Positions 31,815 to 40,709 of a DNA stretch of 48,136 nucleotides are shown in pieces. Source of the stretch: a virus. The stretch covers positions 1 to 48,136 of the IMG/VR virus record IMGVR_UViG_3300027896_000066, one strand, 5' to 3'. Made by a program: the position numbers and the translations under genes. Below the pieces are notes generated by a model, which made no database searches, was not told the origin of the DNA, and saw only the letters and a list, made by a program, of their open reading frames with translations. Each line of letters starts with the position of its first letter. Position 1 is the stretch's first letter.

Positions 31815-33353
31815 CTTGGTCCAAACATACACAGCATTGCCTGAATTCCAATATCGATCAAACTCATTATTCTTCATATTATCCCACTCCGATAATTCTG
31901 GGTCAAAGTTAGTTAATATATTCGCTAATTTGTGTTTTTGGTATTTAATTCTACTCTCAAATGTTCGATAATTATGTGTATAAGAGTACGATGCTCCGTT
32001 ATTTCTTATATGCTTAAATCCAAGTTTTTCATAGACAGTACCTGTTCCCCATCGTAGATCACAGAATGATACTATATCGCTAGCACCCAAATTATTTATT
32101 GCAAATTTAAACATTTTAGATGCTCCGCCAACTACATTAATATTCTTAAGATTACAAAATCTTAGTAGTTCGTATTGATAATTATTATATCTAGATTTAC
32201 CAAAGCTCATTGCTGCAACAATCTGATTATCGTGTTTTAAGCCCACATAAAAAGATGCTCCTGTATTACCTTGTATATGATTGTCTTTGAAAAATTTAAT
32301 TGCATCTTTTTTATCTAAAATCGAAATAACGGTCTTTCTTCCATACAAAGTAGTGTTTACTCCAACAAATGATGAAATACGTGATTTTACTAGTTCCTGC
32401 TTATCTTTCCACTCCAAATCTAAGATATGATATAATTTTATACCTTTAGATTTAGCTAAGACATCTTTTTCAATATGGTAATTTACTTTACCAGAAGAAT
32501 TTTCTGAATGCCAGAAAATACCATCATATTCAATTCCAATATTTAATTCCGGTAGGTAGATATCAATTTCTTTACCGTCTAAAACTTTCCGATCATTTAG
32601 TAATATAGTGCCACTATATATCGATTTAATAAAATCAAATACTTGCTGCTGTCCAACATTTGGGTGAATATCGATGCCAAAGTTTTTAAATTGTATGCAT
32701 AATTGAGTATGACCTATATTTAATTTGTTTGCAATATCCTTTATACTTACACCGGGCTTGTATAATTCAACTAATTCTAATTTATTGTATTTAACAAAAT
32801 ACGATTCGTCACTAAAATGCGATTGGCACTGACGTATCCTACCATATTTTTTCTGATGTGTAGAAGTAATTTTATCTTTGGTCTCTTGTAAATAACTAAT
32901 ATTCGTTACTCCATATTTTACAAGTATAGTATCTTTAATATCGTCTTGAACGATTTTTGAAAGGAAAGGATTATTAACACCAAATTTTTCAATCATTTTT
33001 TCTTGATAGTTTGTTTTGGCTGTGTCTGTTATTAAATATGTCTTTTTACCATATTTTTTAATACATGTTGCTACTATCTTATCTTTTACAGTATCACTGT
33101 TATGAGCACATTTTGATGAGCAAAAAAATCTATAGGAGTTATTCTTTATATTCCAGTTGACTTGCTTGCCACAGATACAGTACTGTATATGCATATTGTT
33201 TAGCAAATGCCACAACCTCTGTTTGGTGGTGGCAGAAGATAAGAAATTTGTATTATCGATAAGAAATTTCATAAAATCTTTATTTTTTATAAAATTTCTT
33301 AACTCGATATAATCGGAGTTAGCTAGTTGTAATTGTTGTATAGTAGGTATCAT
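31809..33353 (-). CDS. Homing-type endonuclease (EDxHD/Vsr-like)
   Basis: 514 residues. A Cys cluster (CICGKQ ... CSSKCAHN, about 57-82) is followed by repeats of the K-YG-N type (KYGVTNISYLQETKDKI; KFGVNNPFLSKIVQDDI), a helix-turn-helix stretch (GVSIKDIANKLNIGHTQLC), and a nuclease core GKEIDIYLPELNIGIEYDG with FWHSEN (about 261-285), matching the EDxHD layout. The last third (HIQGNTGASFYVGL ... VVGGASKMFKF) is shared with the 34995 and 37790 proteins. A free-standing mobile element on the opposite strand to its neighbours. Confidence 0.82.
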   Translation of the reverse strand: MIPTIQQLQLANSDYIELRNFIKNKDFMKFLIDNTNFLSSATTKQRLWHLLNNMHIQYCICGKQVNWNIKNNSYRFFCSSKCAHNSDTVKDKIVATCIKKYGKKTYLITDTAKTNYQEKMIEKFGVNNPFLSKIVQDDIKDTILVKYGVTNISYLQETKDKITSTHQKKYGRIRQCQSHFSDESYFVKYNKLELVELYKPGVSIKDIANKLNIGHTQLCIQFKNFGIDIHPNVGQQQVFDFIKSIYSGTILLNDRKVLDGKEIDIYLPELNIGIEYDGIFWHSENSSGKVNYHIEKDVLAKSKGIKLYHILDLEWKDKQELVKSRISSFVGVNTTLYGRKTVISILDKKDAIKFFKDNHIQGNTGASFYVGLKHDNQIVAAMSFGKSRYNNYQYELLRFCNLKNINVVGGASKMFKFAINNLGASDIVSFCDLRWGTGTVYEKLGFKHIRNNGASYSYTHNYRTFESRIKYQKHKLANILTNFDPELSEWDNMKNNEFDRYWNSGNAVYVWTKL

Positions 33354-33405
33354 ACCAGTACTTATCTCTTTTACCTATTGCGGGCGCTAATACAGAATTT
33401 ACCAG

Positions 33406-33434
33406 TTGACAGTATTAACTGTAAGTAGTATTAT
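33406..33434 (+). promoter_or_regulatory. sigma70-like promoter for moxR
   Basis: TTGACA at 33406-33411, 17-nt spacer, TATTAT at 33429-33434. A leader of about 55 nt follows, with CGGAG near the ATG at 33496. Confidence 0.7.
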
Positions 33435-33495
33435 ACATACATACAGAACAGTAACACAAAGAAGTTTTTATTTTTAACACAACGGAGAACACATA

Positions 33496-34587
33496 ATGGC
33501 ATTAGATACACATCGCACTGAACGTCCAAAGGATGTACGTACACTTTTAACACGTTGTATGAAAGTTGGTCGACCAGCAATGATATGGGGGCCACCGGGC
33601 ATTGGTAAGTCCGAACTGATTGCAGAAATTGGTATTGAGACAGGTCGACCAGTTATCGATATGCGTTTGTTGTTGCTTGAACCAACTGACATTAAAGGTA
33701 TCCCATACTTCGATCCAGATACAAAAACAATGAAATGGGCACAACCTGCAGACTTGCCAACAGATGAATACATGGCAGATGCAATTTTGTTTTTGGATGA
33801 AATTAATGCTGCACCACCAAGTGTACAGGCCGCAGCATATCAATTGATTCTAAATCGTCGTGTTGGTGAATATCATTTGCCAAAAGGTGTGTCGATGGTA
33901 TGTGCAGGTAACCGTGATAGCGATAAAGGTGTTACATATCGTATGCCAAGTCCGTTGGCTAATCGACTGGTTCATATCGAAATGAGTGCAAATTTTGAAG
34001 ATTGGCAAAAATGGGCAATCGGTGCTCGTGTACATCCAGATGTAGTTGGTTTCTTGACACATCATAAACAGAAATTGTTTAACTTTGATTCCAAATCACC
34101 CGAAAAGGCATTTGCCACACCGCGTTCGTGGGTATTTGTATCGCAGCTAATTGGTGATGATTTGCCAGAGTCAATGAATACTGCACTAGTGGCAGGAACA
34201 GTAGGAGATGGTCTTGCGGTTGAGTTTGCACAGCATCGTAAGGTTGCATCGCGTATGCCTAAGTCAGAAGATGTATTGATGGGTAAAGAAAAGACTCTGA
34301 ATGTTAAAGACTTGAGTGCAATGTATTCGTTGACGATTTCTATGTGTTACACACTACAAGAATGGGTAGCAAAGTCTAAAGAAAAAGAAGACGGGTTTGG
34401 CGTCAATGAATGGCATGAATGTGTCGATAACTTCTTTACTTTCATGATGGATAACTTCCAGACTGAAATGATCGTGCTTGGTGCTAAGACAGCTTTGCGC
34501 GATTACCAACTTCCGATTAATCATCGACAGTTAAAGACGTTTAAAACATTCCATGAGAAATTTGGAAAATATATTTTAGAGGACTGA
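33496..34587 (+). CDS. MoxR-family AAA+ ATPase
   Basis: 363 residues. Walker A is WGPPGIGKSE (31-40), then MRLLLLEPTDIKGIPYFD, Walker B is ILFLDEINAAPPSVQ (about 95-109) and the sensor region NRDSDKGVTYRMPSPLANR. This is the MoxR/YehL pattern. MoxR ATPases act as chaperone-like remodellers with a vWA-domain partner, which here is encoded at 39321, displaced by 4.7 kb of endonuclease and small genes. Preceded by a clear promoter and followed by a strong terminator. Confidence 0.92.
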   Translation: MALDTHRTERPKDVRTLLTRCMKVGRPAMIWGPPGIGKSELIAEIGIETGRPVIDMRLLLLEPTDIKGIPYFDPDTKTMKWAQPADLPTDEYMADAILFLDEINAAPPSVQAAAYQLILNRRVGEYHLPKGVSMVCAGNRDSDKGVTYRMPSPLANRLVHIEMSANFEDWQKWAIGARVHPDVVGFLTHHKQKLFNFDSKSPEKAFATPRSWVFVSQLIGDDLPESMNTALVAGTVGDGLAVEFAQHRKVASRMPKSEDVLMGKEKTLNVKDLSAMYSLTISMCYTLQEWVAKSKEKEDGFGVNEWHECVDNFFTFMMDNFQTEMIVLGAKTALRDYQLPINHRQLKTFKTFHEKFGKYILED

Positions 34588-34617
34588 AATTCCATCCAAA
34601 ATATTTTCTTAAATATT

Positions 34618-34644
34618 AAAAAGCCCGCCCTTAGCGGGCTTTTT
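34618..34644 (+). terminator. Rho-independent terminator after moxR
   Basis: AAAAAGCCCGC, loop CCTTA, GCGGGCTTTTT. Canonical. Confidence 0.93.
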
Positions 34645-34670
34645 CTTTAGTATAGAATTTGACTTATCAT

Positions 34671-34678
34671 GATAAATA
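34671..34678 (+). promoter_or_regulatory. Late-type promoter octamer GATAAATA
   Basis: GATAAATA, 31 nt before ATG 34710, with CTGGAG between them. Confidence 0.5.
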
Positions 34679-34709
34679 TGCTATATGTATGTTACTGGAG
34701 AAAAATTAA

Positions 34710-34919
34710 ATGCCACGAATAAAATATGCCGGGGCCGATGGAAAGAATCATTATTATTTTCCTGACATTTATATCCCAAAAGATAATTTATTAGTAGAAG
34801 TAAAGAGCCAATATACATATGATGGATTTACCGGTTGGTTAGATACAAATCTTGCTAAACAAAAATATTCCATACTAGCCGGATACAATTTCAAATTTAT
34901 GATTATGACACAGAAATAA
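34710..34919 (+). CDS. Nuclease-domain fragment related to endonuclease cluster
   Basis: 69 residues. YYFPDIYIPKDNLLVEVKSQ followed by YTYDG is the PD...ExK core, similar to YLPDFELLDTIIEVKSDYTY in the 34995 protein. It lacks the accessory domains of its neighbours, so it is either a minimal nuclease or the remnant of a larger one. It has its own octamer and CTGGAG ribosome site, which argues it is expressed. Confidence 0.65.
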   Translation: MPRIKYAGADGKNHYYFPDIYIPKDNLLVEVKSQYTYDGFTGWLDTNLAKQKYSILAGYNFKFMIMTQK

Positions 34920-34959
34920 CCACTTATCTTATCATAATTTACTTGTTCAAAGATCTAAG

Positions 34960-34988
34960 TTGACACCGGTAGTCGAATGTGTTATAAA
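34960..34988 (+). promoter_or_regulatory. sigma70-like promoter, leaderless type
   Basis: TTGACA at 34960-34965, 17-nt spacer, TATAAA at 34983-34988, then six bases to ATG 34995. Confidence 0.75.
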
Positions 34989-34994
34989 TACAGT

Positions 34995-36968
34995 ATGATA
35001 GAAAAATTAAGAGAAGCATGGCAACAATTTCAACCGAACTCATTTACAGTAAGCCTGCGGAAACAGATGCCCGATGTATATGCGTGGGTAATCGATCAGC
35101 CATATATAATTGCGACAAAAACAGTCGCAGCCAAGGCATATACACTCTTGTACCCAGTAGCACCTAAGTGCGAAAATACAAATTGTGAAAACACCGTAAC
35201 CACATTAAGCGGCAGCAAATGGTCAAGTTATTGTTCTAACCAATGCAGGGGCCAGTACAATTCACTTAAGAGCAGAGATAAGGCAAAATTAACATCTCAG
35301 CAGAACTGGGGAGTCGATAATCCAATGCAACATCAAGTAGTTAAAGATTTAGTAACTACATCTATGTTAGCAAATCACGGAGTCGCTCATGCCCTTCAAT
35401 CGACTACAATTTATGCTGAACGAACTAAGACTATGCTTGCCCGACACGGGGTTGAACATGCTGCCCAATCCCCTGTAATTCAGGCGCAAACACAGAGTGA
35501 CTGGATTAAGAAATATGGTGTAGATAATCCGATGAAGCTTATAATAATTAAGGATAAGGTGTGTACAACATGTCGGGATCGGTATGGAGTCGACCATGCC
35601 CAGCAGGATCCTGCAATAAGATCTGCCACTGAAAATACAAATATGGAAAGATATGGACATAAGTGCGCTTTTCAGAATGAGGAAGTTAAAGCAAAGTCGA
35701 GTGCAACAATCTATAAAAGATACGGGGTAGCAAATGTATCCCAGTCACCCATAATACATAGAAAAAAACTGATTACTTCATTCAAATCTAAAACATTTGT
35801 ACTACCGTCGGGAAAAATAATAAAACTTCAAGGTAATGAACCACAGGCTCTAAAAAGATTATTGGCCTATTTTGCCGAGAATCTTTTCTCGTTCGACTGC
35901 GAGACATTTGCGTATATATTAGATGGTAAGGCGCACATTTATCTCCCAGATTTTGAATTGTTAGATACAATTATAGAAGTAAAAAGCGATTACACATATT
36001 TGGCCGATCTAAATAAAAATTTACAGAAATTTAATGCCGTGATAGACAAGCGTGGCCATATGATATTGATTATGATTGAAGCCGGCCATATGCAAATTAT
36101 CCCGCTTTCGAAAGATATCCAAAATTTCGCCAGTCAATTCGAAGATTGCAAACAGCTTTATATAGTAGATGATACTTTTGTAAATCTATATTTCGAAAAT
36201 TCAAAATTAGCAGTAAAATTTTTTGATCCACGATTTGAGAATGATAAAATATATACCGATATATACGATAAGAGTAAACTAATTACTAAGTTTGAAGACT
36301 TGGGAATTCAACTAATGTTTGTAGATATAAATTACCTTAAGAATAATTTTTTATCGTTGTCTAACACATTACGGGCGAAAACCAATAAAAATATCGAAAG
36401 GCTATTTGCAAGAAAATGTATAGTAAGGAGTTTGATTGCATCTGAGGCTCGAACCTTTTACAACGCCCATCACATACAAGGATTTGCCGCCGGAACATAC
36501 CATTACGGGTTATTCTTCCAGGATCAGTTAGTCTCTGCCATGAGTTTCTCTACCCCCAGAAAAGGCATCGGTAGAGCCCGGGTGAATGGTTCATACGAGC
36601 TAAGCCGATTTGCGTCGTCTGTGCAGGTGATCGGTGGGGCAAGTAAACTAATGAAATATTTTGTAAAGGAAATTTCTCCTGTCGCTATATATTCCTTCTC
36701 TAATAATTTCTATAGTAAGGGTGATCTTTACCAAAAACTAGGGTTTACATTAGAGTCGAATGTACTGCCGTCGTATTCATATCTTGCACCAAATTCGTCA
36801 ATTTTAGAACATCGATTCGGATATACCAAACATAAATTAAAAAATATGCCGTACTATTCTGACGATATATCGGAAAAAGAAATAATGGAAAAGAACGGAT
36901 ATGTAAGAGTATATGACGCCGGTAAGAAATCTTGGATACTATATTTTTTATCACTTGATCTATCTTAA
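34995..36968 (+). CDS. Large homing-type endonuclease
   Basis: 657 residues from ATG 34995; the start aligns with the 37790 protein (MIEKLREAWQQFQ vs MLEQLKQLWTTIS), which rules out the longer frame. Order: Cys cluster (CENTNC ... CSNQC, about 57-85), five or more repeats of the form YGVxNPxQxxxIK (about 100-250), a PD-ExK-like core (YLPDFELLDTIIEVKSDYTY, about 315-334), and the shared C-terminal domain (HHIQGFAAGTYHYGLFF ... VIGGASKLMKYF ... GDLYQKLGF). A mobile nuclease between moxR and its vWA partner; its richer use of Cs differs from neighbours. Confidence 0.8.
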   Translation: MIEKLREAWQQFQPNSFTVSLRKQMPDVYAWVIDQPYIIATKTVAAKAYTLLYPVAPKCENTNCENTVTTLSGSKWSSYCSNQCRGQYNSLKSRDKAKLTSQQNWGVDNPMQHQVVKDLVTTSMLANHGVAHALQSTTIYAERTKTMLARHGVEHAAQSPVIQAQTQSDWIKKYGVDNPMKLIIIKDKVCTTCRDRYGVDHAQQDPAIRSATENTNMERYGHKCAFQNEEVKAKSSATIYKRYGVANVSQSPIIHRKKLITSFKSKTFVLPSGKIIKLQGNEPQALKRLLAYFAENLFSFDCETFAYILDGKAHIYLPDFELLDTIIEVKSDYTYLADLNKNLQKFNAVIDKRGHMILIMIEAGHMQIIPLSKDIQNFASQFEDCKQLYIVDDTFVNLYFENSKLAVKFFDPRFENDKIYTDIYDKSKLITKFEDLGIQLMFVDINYLKNNFLSLSNTLRAKTNKNIERLFARKCIVRSLIASEARTFYNAHHIQGFAAGTYHYGLFFQDQLVSAMSFSTPRKGIGRARVNGSYELSRFASSVQVIGGASKLMKYFVKEISPVAIYSFSNNFYSKGDLYQKLGFTLESNVLPSYSYLAPNSSILEHRFGYTKHKLKNMPYYSDDISEKEIMEKNGYVRVYDAGKKSWILYFLSLDLS

Positions 36969-36982
36969 ATATATGTTATACT
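36955..36982 (+). promoter_or_regulatory. sigma70-like promoter, leaderless type
   Basis: TTGATC at 36955-36960, 16-nt spacer, TATACT at 36977-36982, then six bases to ATG 36989. Overlaps the endonuclease stop. Confidence 0.65.
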
Positions 36983-36988
36983 ACAAGT

Positions 36989-37195
36989 ATGACTAAATCA
37001 GAACAATTTAAGCAAGAATTCCTGGCACTGTTGTCTAAATACAATGCCGAAATGAGGGTACGCGAATATTCTGCATCATGGCATACTTGTGCAGATGGTG
37101 TTGATTTTGATTTGGATGGCGAAACTATCGACGATGAATATGTAATCTATCCAACCGTCGAGTTTGGTATGTATACTACCGGAAATACAAAATAA
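36989..37195 (+). CDS. Small acidic protein
   Basis: 68 residues (MTKSEQFKQEFLALLSKYNA), acidic: DGVDFDLDGETIDDEY. Similar small proteins with a helical N-terminus and beta C-terminus occur in phages. No ribosome site; the ATG follows a -10 box. Overlaps the next gene by 1 nt. Confidence 0.6.
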   Translation: MTKSEQFKQEFLALLSKYNAEMRVREYSASWHTCADGVDFDLDGETIDDEYVIYPTVEFGMYTTGNTK

Positions 37196-37437
37196 TGGCA
37201 CAATACTCACTTAAGGTGTTTTACGAAACAGAGCAACTAGAGCGTTTCGAACATAGAACAAAGGCTAAACTTGTTTCTATACTATCCCACCCAAAATATG
37301 ATCGAGTGGGACAAACAGGTCCATTTGGTGAGGAGATGAAACATCCAAACAGATTTGAAATTTTTGATACAGTACGAGAAAAACTTTATCAAGGAAATAT
37401 AAAAGAAACATTGGCATTCATTGGGACACTGAAATGA
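37195..37437 (+). CDS. Small hypothetical protein
   Basis: 80 residues (MAQYSLKVFYETEQLERFEH). Coupled to both neighbours. A short ferredoxin-like or beta-alpha fold is possible; not recognised. Confidence 0.55.
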   Translation: MAQYSLKVFYETEQLERFEHRTKAKLVSILSHPKYDRVGQTGPFGEEMKHPNRFEIFDTVREKLYQGNIKETLAFIGTLK

Positions 37438-37610
37438 TAAAAGTGGGCAACAAGATAAAGATCTTACGTAAAGATATTTTTCATTTACAGCACCGATCAA
37501 ATAGGAACGGTACTGTGACTAATATCAATGGCGGATACATCACAGTTAAACCAACCTGGGTTAAGTGGGAAATTGGATTATTAATAAATGAAGTTAAAGG
37601 ATTAAAATGA
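37434..37610 (+). CDS. Small KOW-like protein, 58 residues
   Basis: Starts at the ATGA overlap with the previous gene: MIKVGNKIKILRKDIFHLQH, later NGTVTNINGGYITVKPTW. The VGNKIKIL and GTVTNINGGYITV segments look like a small KOW/SH3-type barrel. The end overlaps the next start by 4 nt, so it belongs to a coupled run. Confidence 0.6.
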   Translation: MIKVGNKIKILRKDIFHLQHRSNRNGTVTNINGGYITVKPTWVKWEIGLLINEVKGLK

Positions 37611-37786
37611 CAACAGCAGTAAAGTATATAATTTTGGAAGGCCGTGACAGATTTACATTTACGAACAATGTAAATACACACTTGGACGAAGGATGGCAAT
37701 TATATGGCAGTTCTACTACGACTACAGTAGTTCTAGGACATAATACTGTAACAACTTACTTCCAGGCATTAACTCATACTAAATAA
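37607..37786 (+). CDS. DUF1737-like small protein, 59 residues
   Basis: MTTAVKYIILEGRDRFTFTN, then VNTHLDEGWQLYGSSTTTTV. The pattern Y-I-x-L ... VNxxLxEGWxLYG is the DUF1737 signature seen in many phages. Coupled to the previous gene; ends 3 nt before the next endonuclease. Confidence 0.7.
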   Translation: MTTAVKYIILEGRDRFTFTNNVNTHLDEGWQLYGSSTTTTVVLGHNTVTTYFQALTHTK

Positions 37787-37789
37787 CTA

Positions 37790-39289
37790 ATGTTAGAACA
37801 ACTTAAACAATTATGGACAACCATATCGCATAGATCATTTTCTATAGTATTAAGAGCAAAGCATCCGCTCATTTATGCGTGGGTATTAGAATCCACTGAC
37901 GAGAATTTTGAAACATTCAGCGAAAGAGTCCAGTGGCTCATTAATCCGATTGAGCTAATGTGCATCAATGGAAAAAGAAAAAAATTCTCTGCCGCGAGAA
38001 GTGAATACGGTTTTTGCGGTAAACCGGGCGCCTGTGAATGTCATATGAATGCAATCGCGTTGAGATCGGGCAGTAGTGTATTCGGAACAGATGCTTTTTT
38101 GGAAGACCGTAAAACAACATGGACAAAAAAATACGGTACCGATAATCCACAAAAATTAAAATCATATAAAGATGCTGCGATTCTAAGAAATACGGGTAAA
38201 AAACATGCAGATAACAAAATAAAAGAATATGTAGAAAAAGGGTATGACACTGTAGTAGAAAGACTAAAAGATGTAGTAACGCCAAAGTTCATAATTAATG
38301 AATACAATGGATCATCGAGGCATAATGTTTATAGATGGGAATGTGTTAAGTGTAAGAAGGAGATATTGTCTCATATCGACTACGGGACAGTACCGAGATG
38401 TTCTGCATGTAATCCAAAGCAAATATCAACCGGTGAGCAGGAGTTATCGGATTATATTAAATCACTGGGTATAGATGTTGAAACAAATACAAAGAAAATA
38501 ATTGCACCGCAGGAATTAGACATATTCATACCCTCGGCTGGTATAGCGTTCGAATATAATGGATCCTATTGGCACTCGTCAGCAAAAAAGGATAAATTTT
38601 ATCATGTTGACAAATATCTTTTGTGTAAAGAAAAAAATGTCCATCTTATACAGATTTTCGAGGATGAATGGCTAACTAAGAAGGATATAATTAAATCGCG
38701 AATACGCAGTATATTAGGTGTCAGCGATAAAATATACGCCAGGAAGTGTGAAGTACGGTCTATAAATGGTACAACGTCACGAAATTTCCTTACCCAATAT
38801 CATTTACAAGGGTATGTATCATCTTCCGTAAATCTAGGTTTATATTTCGAGGACAGATTAGTTGCACTAATGACATTTGGTCTTTCGAGATTCAATAACA
38901 GAGCCGGATACGAATTGTTGAGGTACTGCTCTGCCGGGACAATTGTGGGCGGTGCCTCAAAATTATTTTCTTATTTTATATCTACATTTAATCCTAACTC
39001 AGTCATATCATATGCCGACAGATGTTGGTCCAATGGTAACTTATACCGGAAGATGGGTTTTATCGACGTCACAAAAGACTCAAGGAATACTGGATTTTTT
39101 TATGTGAAGGGCAACTCTAGGTATCACCGATCATCTGTAACAAAACAATTACTGGTTAAAAATGGTGGCGACGCGACGCTAACAGGCGACAATTTAGCTA
39201 CGCAGGCTGGCTATCACAAAATTTATAATTGCGGAAATTATAAATTTTTATACGAATCGCCTGTTGACAATAAGAGTAAAATCAACTAA
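37790..39289 (+). CDS. Homing-type endonuclease (EDxHD/Vsr-like)
   Basis: 499 residues. N-terminal helical domain similar to the 34995 protein, one KKYGTDNPQKLKSYKDAA repeat, a zinc-type pair (CVKCKK ... CSACNP, about 188-215), then the nuclease core LDIFIPSAGIAFEYNGSYWH (about 243-262) with KEKNVHLIQIFEDEW. The C-terminal domain (YHLQGYVSSSVNLGLYF ... IVGGASKLFSYF) is shared with the other two. Third large nuclease inserted beside the moxR-vWA pair; its end overlaps the vWA promoter. Confidence 0.82.
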   Translation: MLEQLKQLWTTISHRSFSIVLRAKHPLIYAWVLESTDENFETFSERVQWLINPIELMCINGKRKKFSAARSEYGFCGKPGACECHMNAIALRSGSSVFGTDAFLEDRKTTWTKKYGTDNPQKLKSYKDAAILRNTGKKHADNKIKEYVEKGYDTVVERLKDVVTPKFIINEYNGSSRHNVYRWECVKCKKEILSHIDYGTVPRCSACNPKQISTGEQELSDYIKSLGIDVETNTKKIIAPQELDIFIPSAGIAFEYNGSYWHSSAKKDKFYHVDKYLLCKEKNVHLIQIFEDEWLTKKDIIKSRIRSILGVSDKIYARKCEVRSINGTTSRNFLTQYHLQGYVSSSVNLGLYFEDRLVALMTFGLSRFNNRAGYELLRYCSAGTIVGGASKLFSYFISTFNPNSVISYADRCWSNGNLYRKMGFIDVTKDSRNTGFFYVKGNSRYHRSSVTKQLLVKNGGDATLTGDNLATQAGYHKIYNCGNYKFLYESPVDNKSKIN

Positions 39290-39292
39290 AAT
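39264..39292 (+). promoter_or_regulatory. sigma70-like promoter for the vWA gene
   Basis: TTGACA at 39264-39269, 17-nt spacer, TAAAAT at 39287-39292, inside the end of the endonuclease gene. AAAGGAG precedes ATG 39321. This makes the vWA gene independent of the disrupted moxR operon. Confidence 0.75.
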
Positions 39293-39320
39293 ACATCATA
39301 TACAAACAAAGGAGTAGCAA

Positions 39321-40505
39321 ATGGCAATCGATAACAGTCCAGAAGCAGTTAAAGAACAACTTGTAAGAGCTCGTATTTCATTACTTTTGCAACAACCTTT
39401 CTGGGGTAACTTGGCTACAAGACTTATTTTAAAAGATGCTACAGATGATGACTGGTGCCCAACAGCGGCAACGGACGGTCGTTATTTTTACTATAATCGA
39501 AATTTTATCAGTAAATTAAATAAAGCTGAAACAGTATTCTTGGTAGCTCATGAGGTTGAACACTGTGTTTATGATCATATGAGTCGTCGAGGAAGTCGTA
39601 AACCTAAAATGTGGAATGCTGCCGCAGACTATGTTATTAATTACGAGCTGTACGAGCATAATGTTGGTAAACTTCCAGATCCAAAAACATCTGGTGTACA
39701 GGCATGTTTTGATGCAAAGTACAAAGGAATGTTTGCAGAAGAAGTTTATGAACTGTTGTTGCAAGATCCGAATAGTAATTTCCCAGAGTTCGATATACAT
39801 CTTGAGCCGGGTGACGGTAAGGGCGAGCCGATGACAGCAGAAGAACGTCGAGTATTGGGCGATGAGATTCGTTCTGCTGTTATGCAGGCAGCAAAGGCAG
39901 CAGGTGCTGGTAATACTCCTGGCGGCGTAAAACGCATGTTAAAGGATTTGGTTGAGCCACAGATGGACTGGCGAGAAGTACTAAATATGAAAATTCAATC
40001 TATGATTAAGAATGATTTTACATGGAGTCGTTGTTCACGTAAAAGTCAATCAAGTGGAATTTATCTACCTGCATCTAAAGAAGATGTACGTGTAGAAGCA
40101 GCAGTATCAATTGACTGTTCTGGCTCAATGAGCGAACCTATGTTACGTGATTTACTAAGCGAAACTAAAGGTATTATGCAGCAATTTCGAGACTTTAAAC
40201 TACGAGTATGGTGTTTTGATACTAAGGTATATAATGAAGTATTGTTTACACCGGACAATATTGATGAAATCGATGACTATGATATTAAAGGTGGTGGTGG
40301 TACTGACTTCATGTGTAATTGGACTTATATGAAAGAAAATGATATTGTGCCAGAGCGGTTCATTATGATGACTGACGGATATCCTTACGGATCATGGGGC
40401 GACGAGAATTATGTAGACACTTTGTTTTTGATTCATGGTGATCCTGGTCATCGATTGGTGGCACCGTTTGGCATGACAGCATGGATCGACGCTCCTAGCA
40501 AGTAA
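39321..40505 (+). CDS. Zincin-like + vWA protein, MoxR partner
   Basis: 394 residues. The N-terminal part has AHEVEHCVYDHM (H77, E78, H81), an HExxH metallopeptidase-like site found in the DUF2201-type proteins that pair with MoxR. The C-terminal vWA domain has the MIDAS motif AVSIDCSGSMSE (D265, S267, S269), then GGGGTDFM and MMTDGYP. Such proteins are activated or remodelled by their MoxR ATPase and act in protein or metal-centre assembly. It is the natural partner of the 33496 ATPase. Confidence 0.9.
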   Translation: MAIDNSPEAVKEQLVRARISLLLQQPFWGNLATRLILKDATDDDWCPTAATDGRYFYYNRNFISKLNKAETVFLVAHEVEHCVYDHMSRRGSRKPKMWNAAADYVINYELYEHNVGKLPDPKTSGVQACFDAKYKGMFAEEVYELLLQDPNSNFPEFDIHLEPGDGKGEPMTAEERRVLGDEIRSAVMQAAKAAGAGNTPGGVKRMLKDLVEPQMDWREVLNMKIQSMIKNDFTWSRCSRKSQSSGIYLPASKEDVRVEAAVSIDCSGSMSEPMLRDLLSETKGIMQQFRDFKLRVWCFDTKVYNEVLFTPDNIDEIDDYDIKGGGGTDFMCNWTYMKENDIVPERFIMMTDGYPYGSWGDENYVDTLFLIHGDPGHRLVAPFGMTAWIDAPSK

Positions 40506-40533
40506 TATTTTCATCTAAGAGATATTTAATAAT

Positions 40534-40573
40534 AAAACACTTGCGATCCTTGTATAGAATCGCAAGTGTTTTT
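40534..40573 (+). terminator. Rho-independent terminator after vWA gene
   Basis: 14-bp stem (arm AAAACACTTGCGAT), 11-nt loop, trailing TTTT. Confidence 0.9.
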
Positions 40574-40709
40574 CGCAGGAAGCAGAATATTGCTAGTAGT
40601 ATCTAACTTAGATAAAAATTTAATATGTATAACAACCCTAATATATCGAGAAGATACTGTAGTAATCATATTATTAATATAAAATTGTTACTAACAACTA
40701 TCTAATGAC

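Noticed and set aside
40625-40705. 26-codon ORF in the gap before the 40734 gene
   Set aside because: No ribosome site and low-complexity A/T sequence; chance is more likely.
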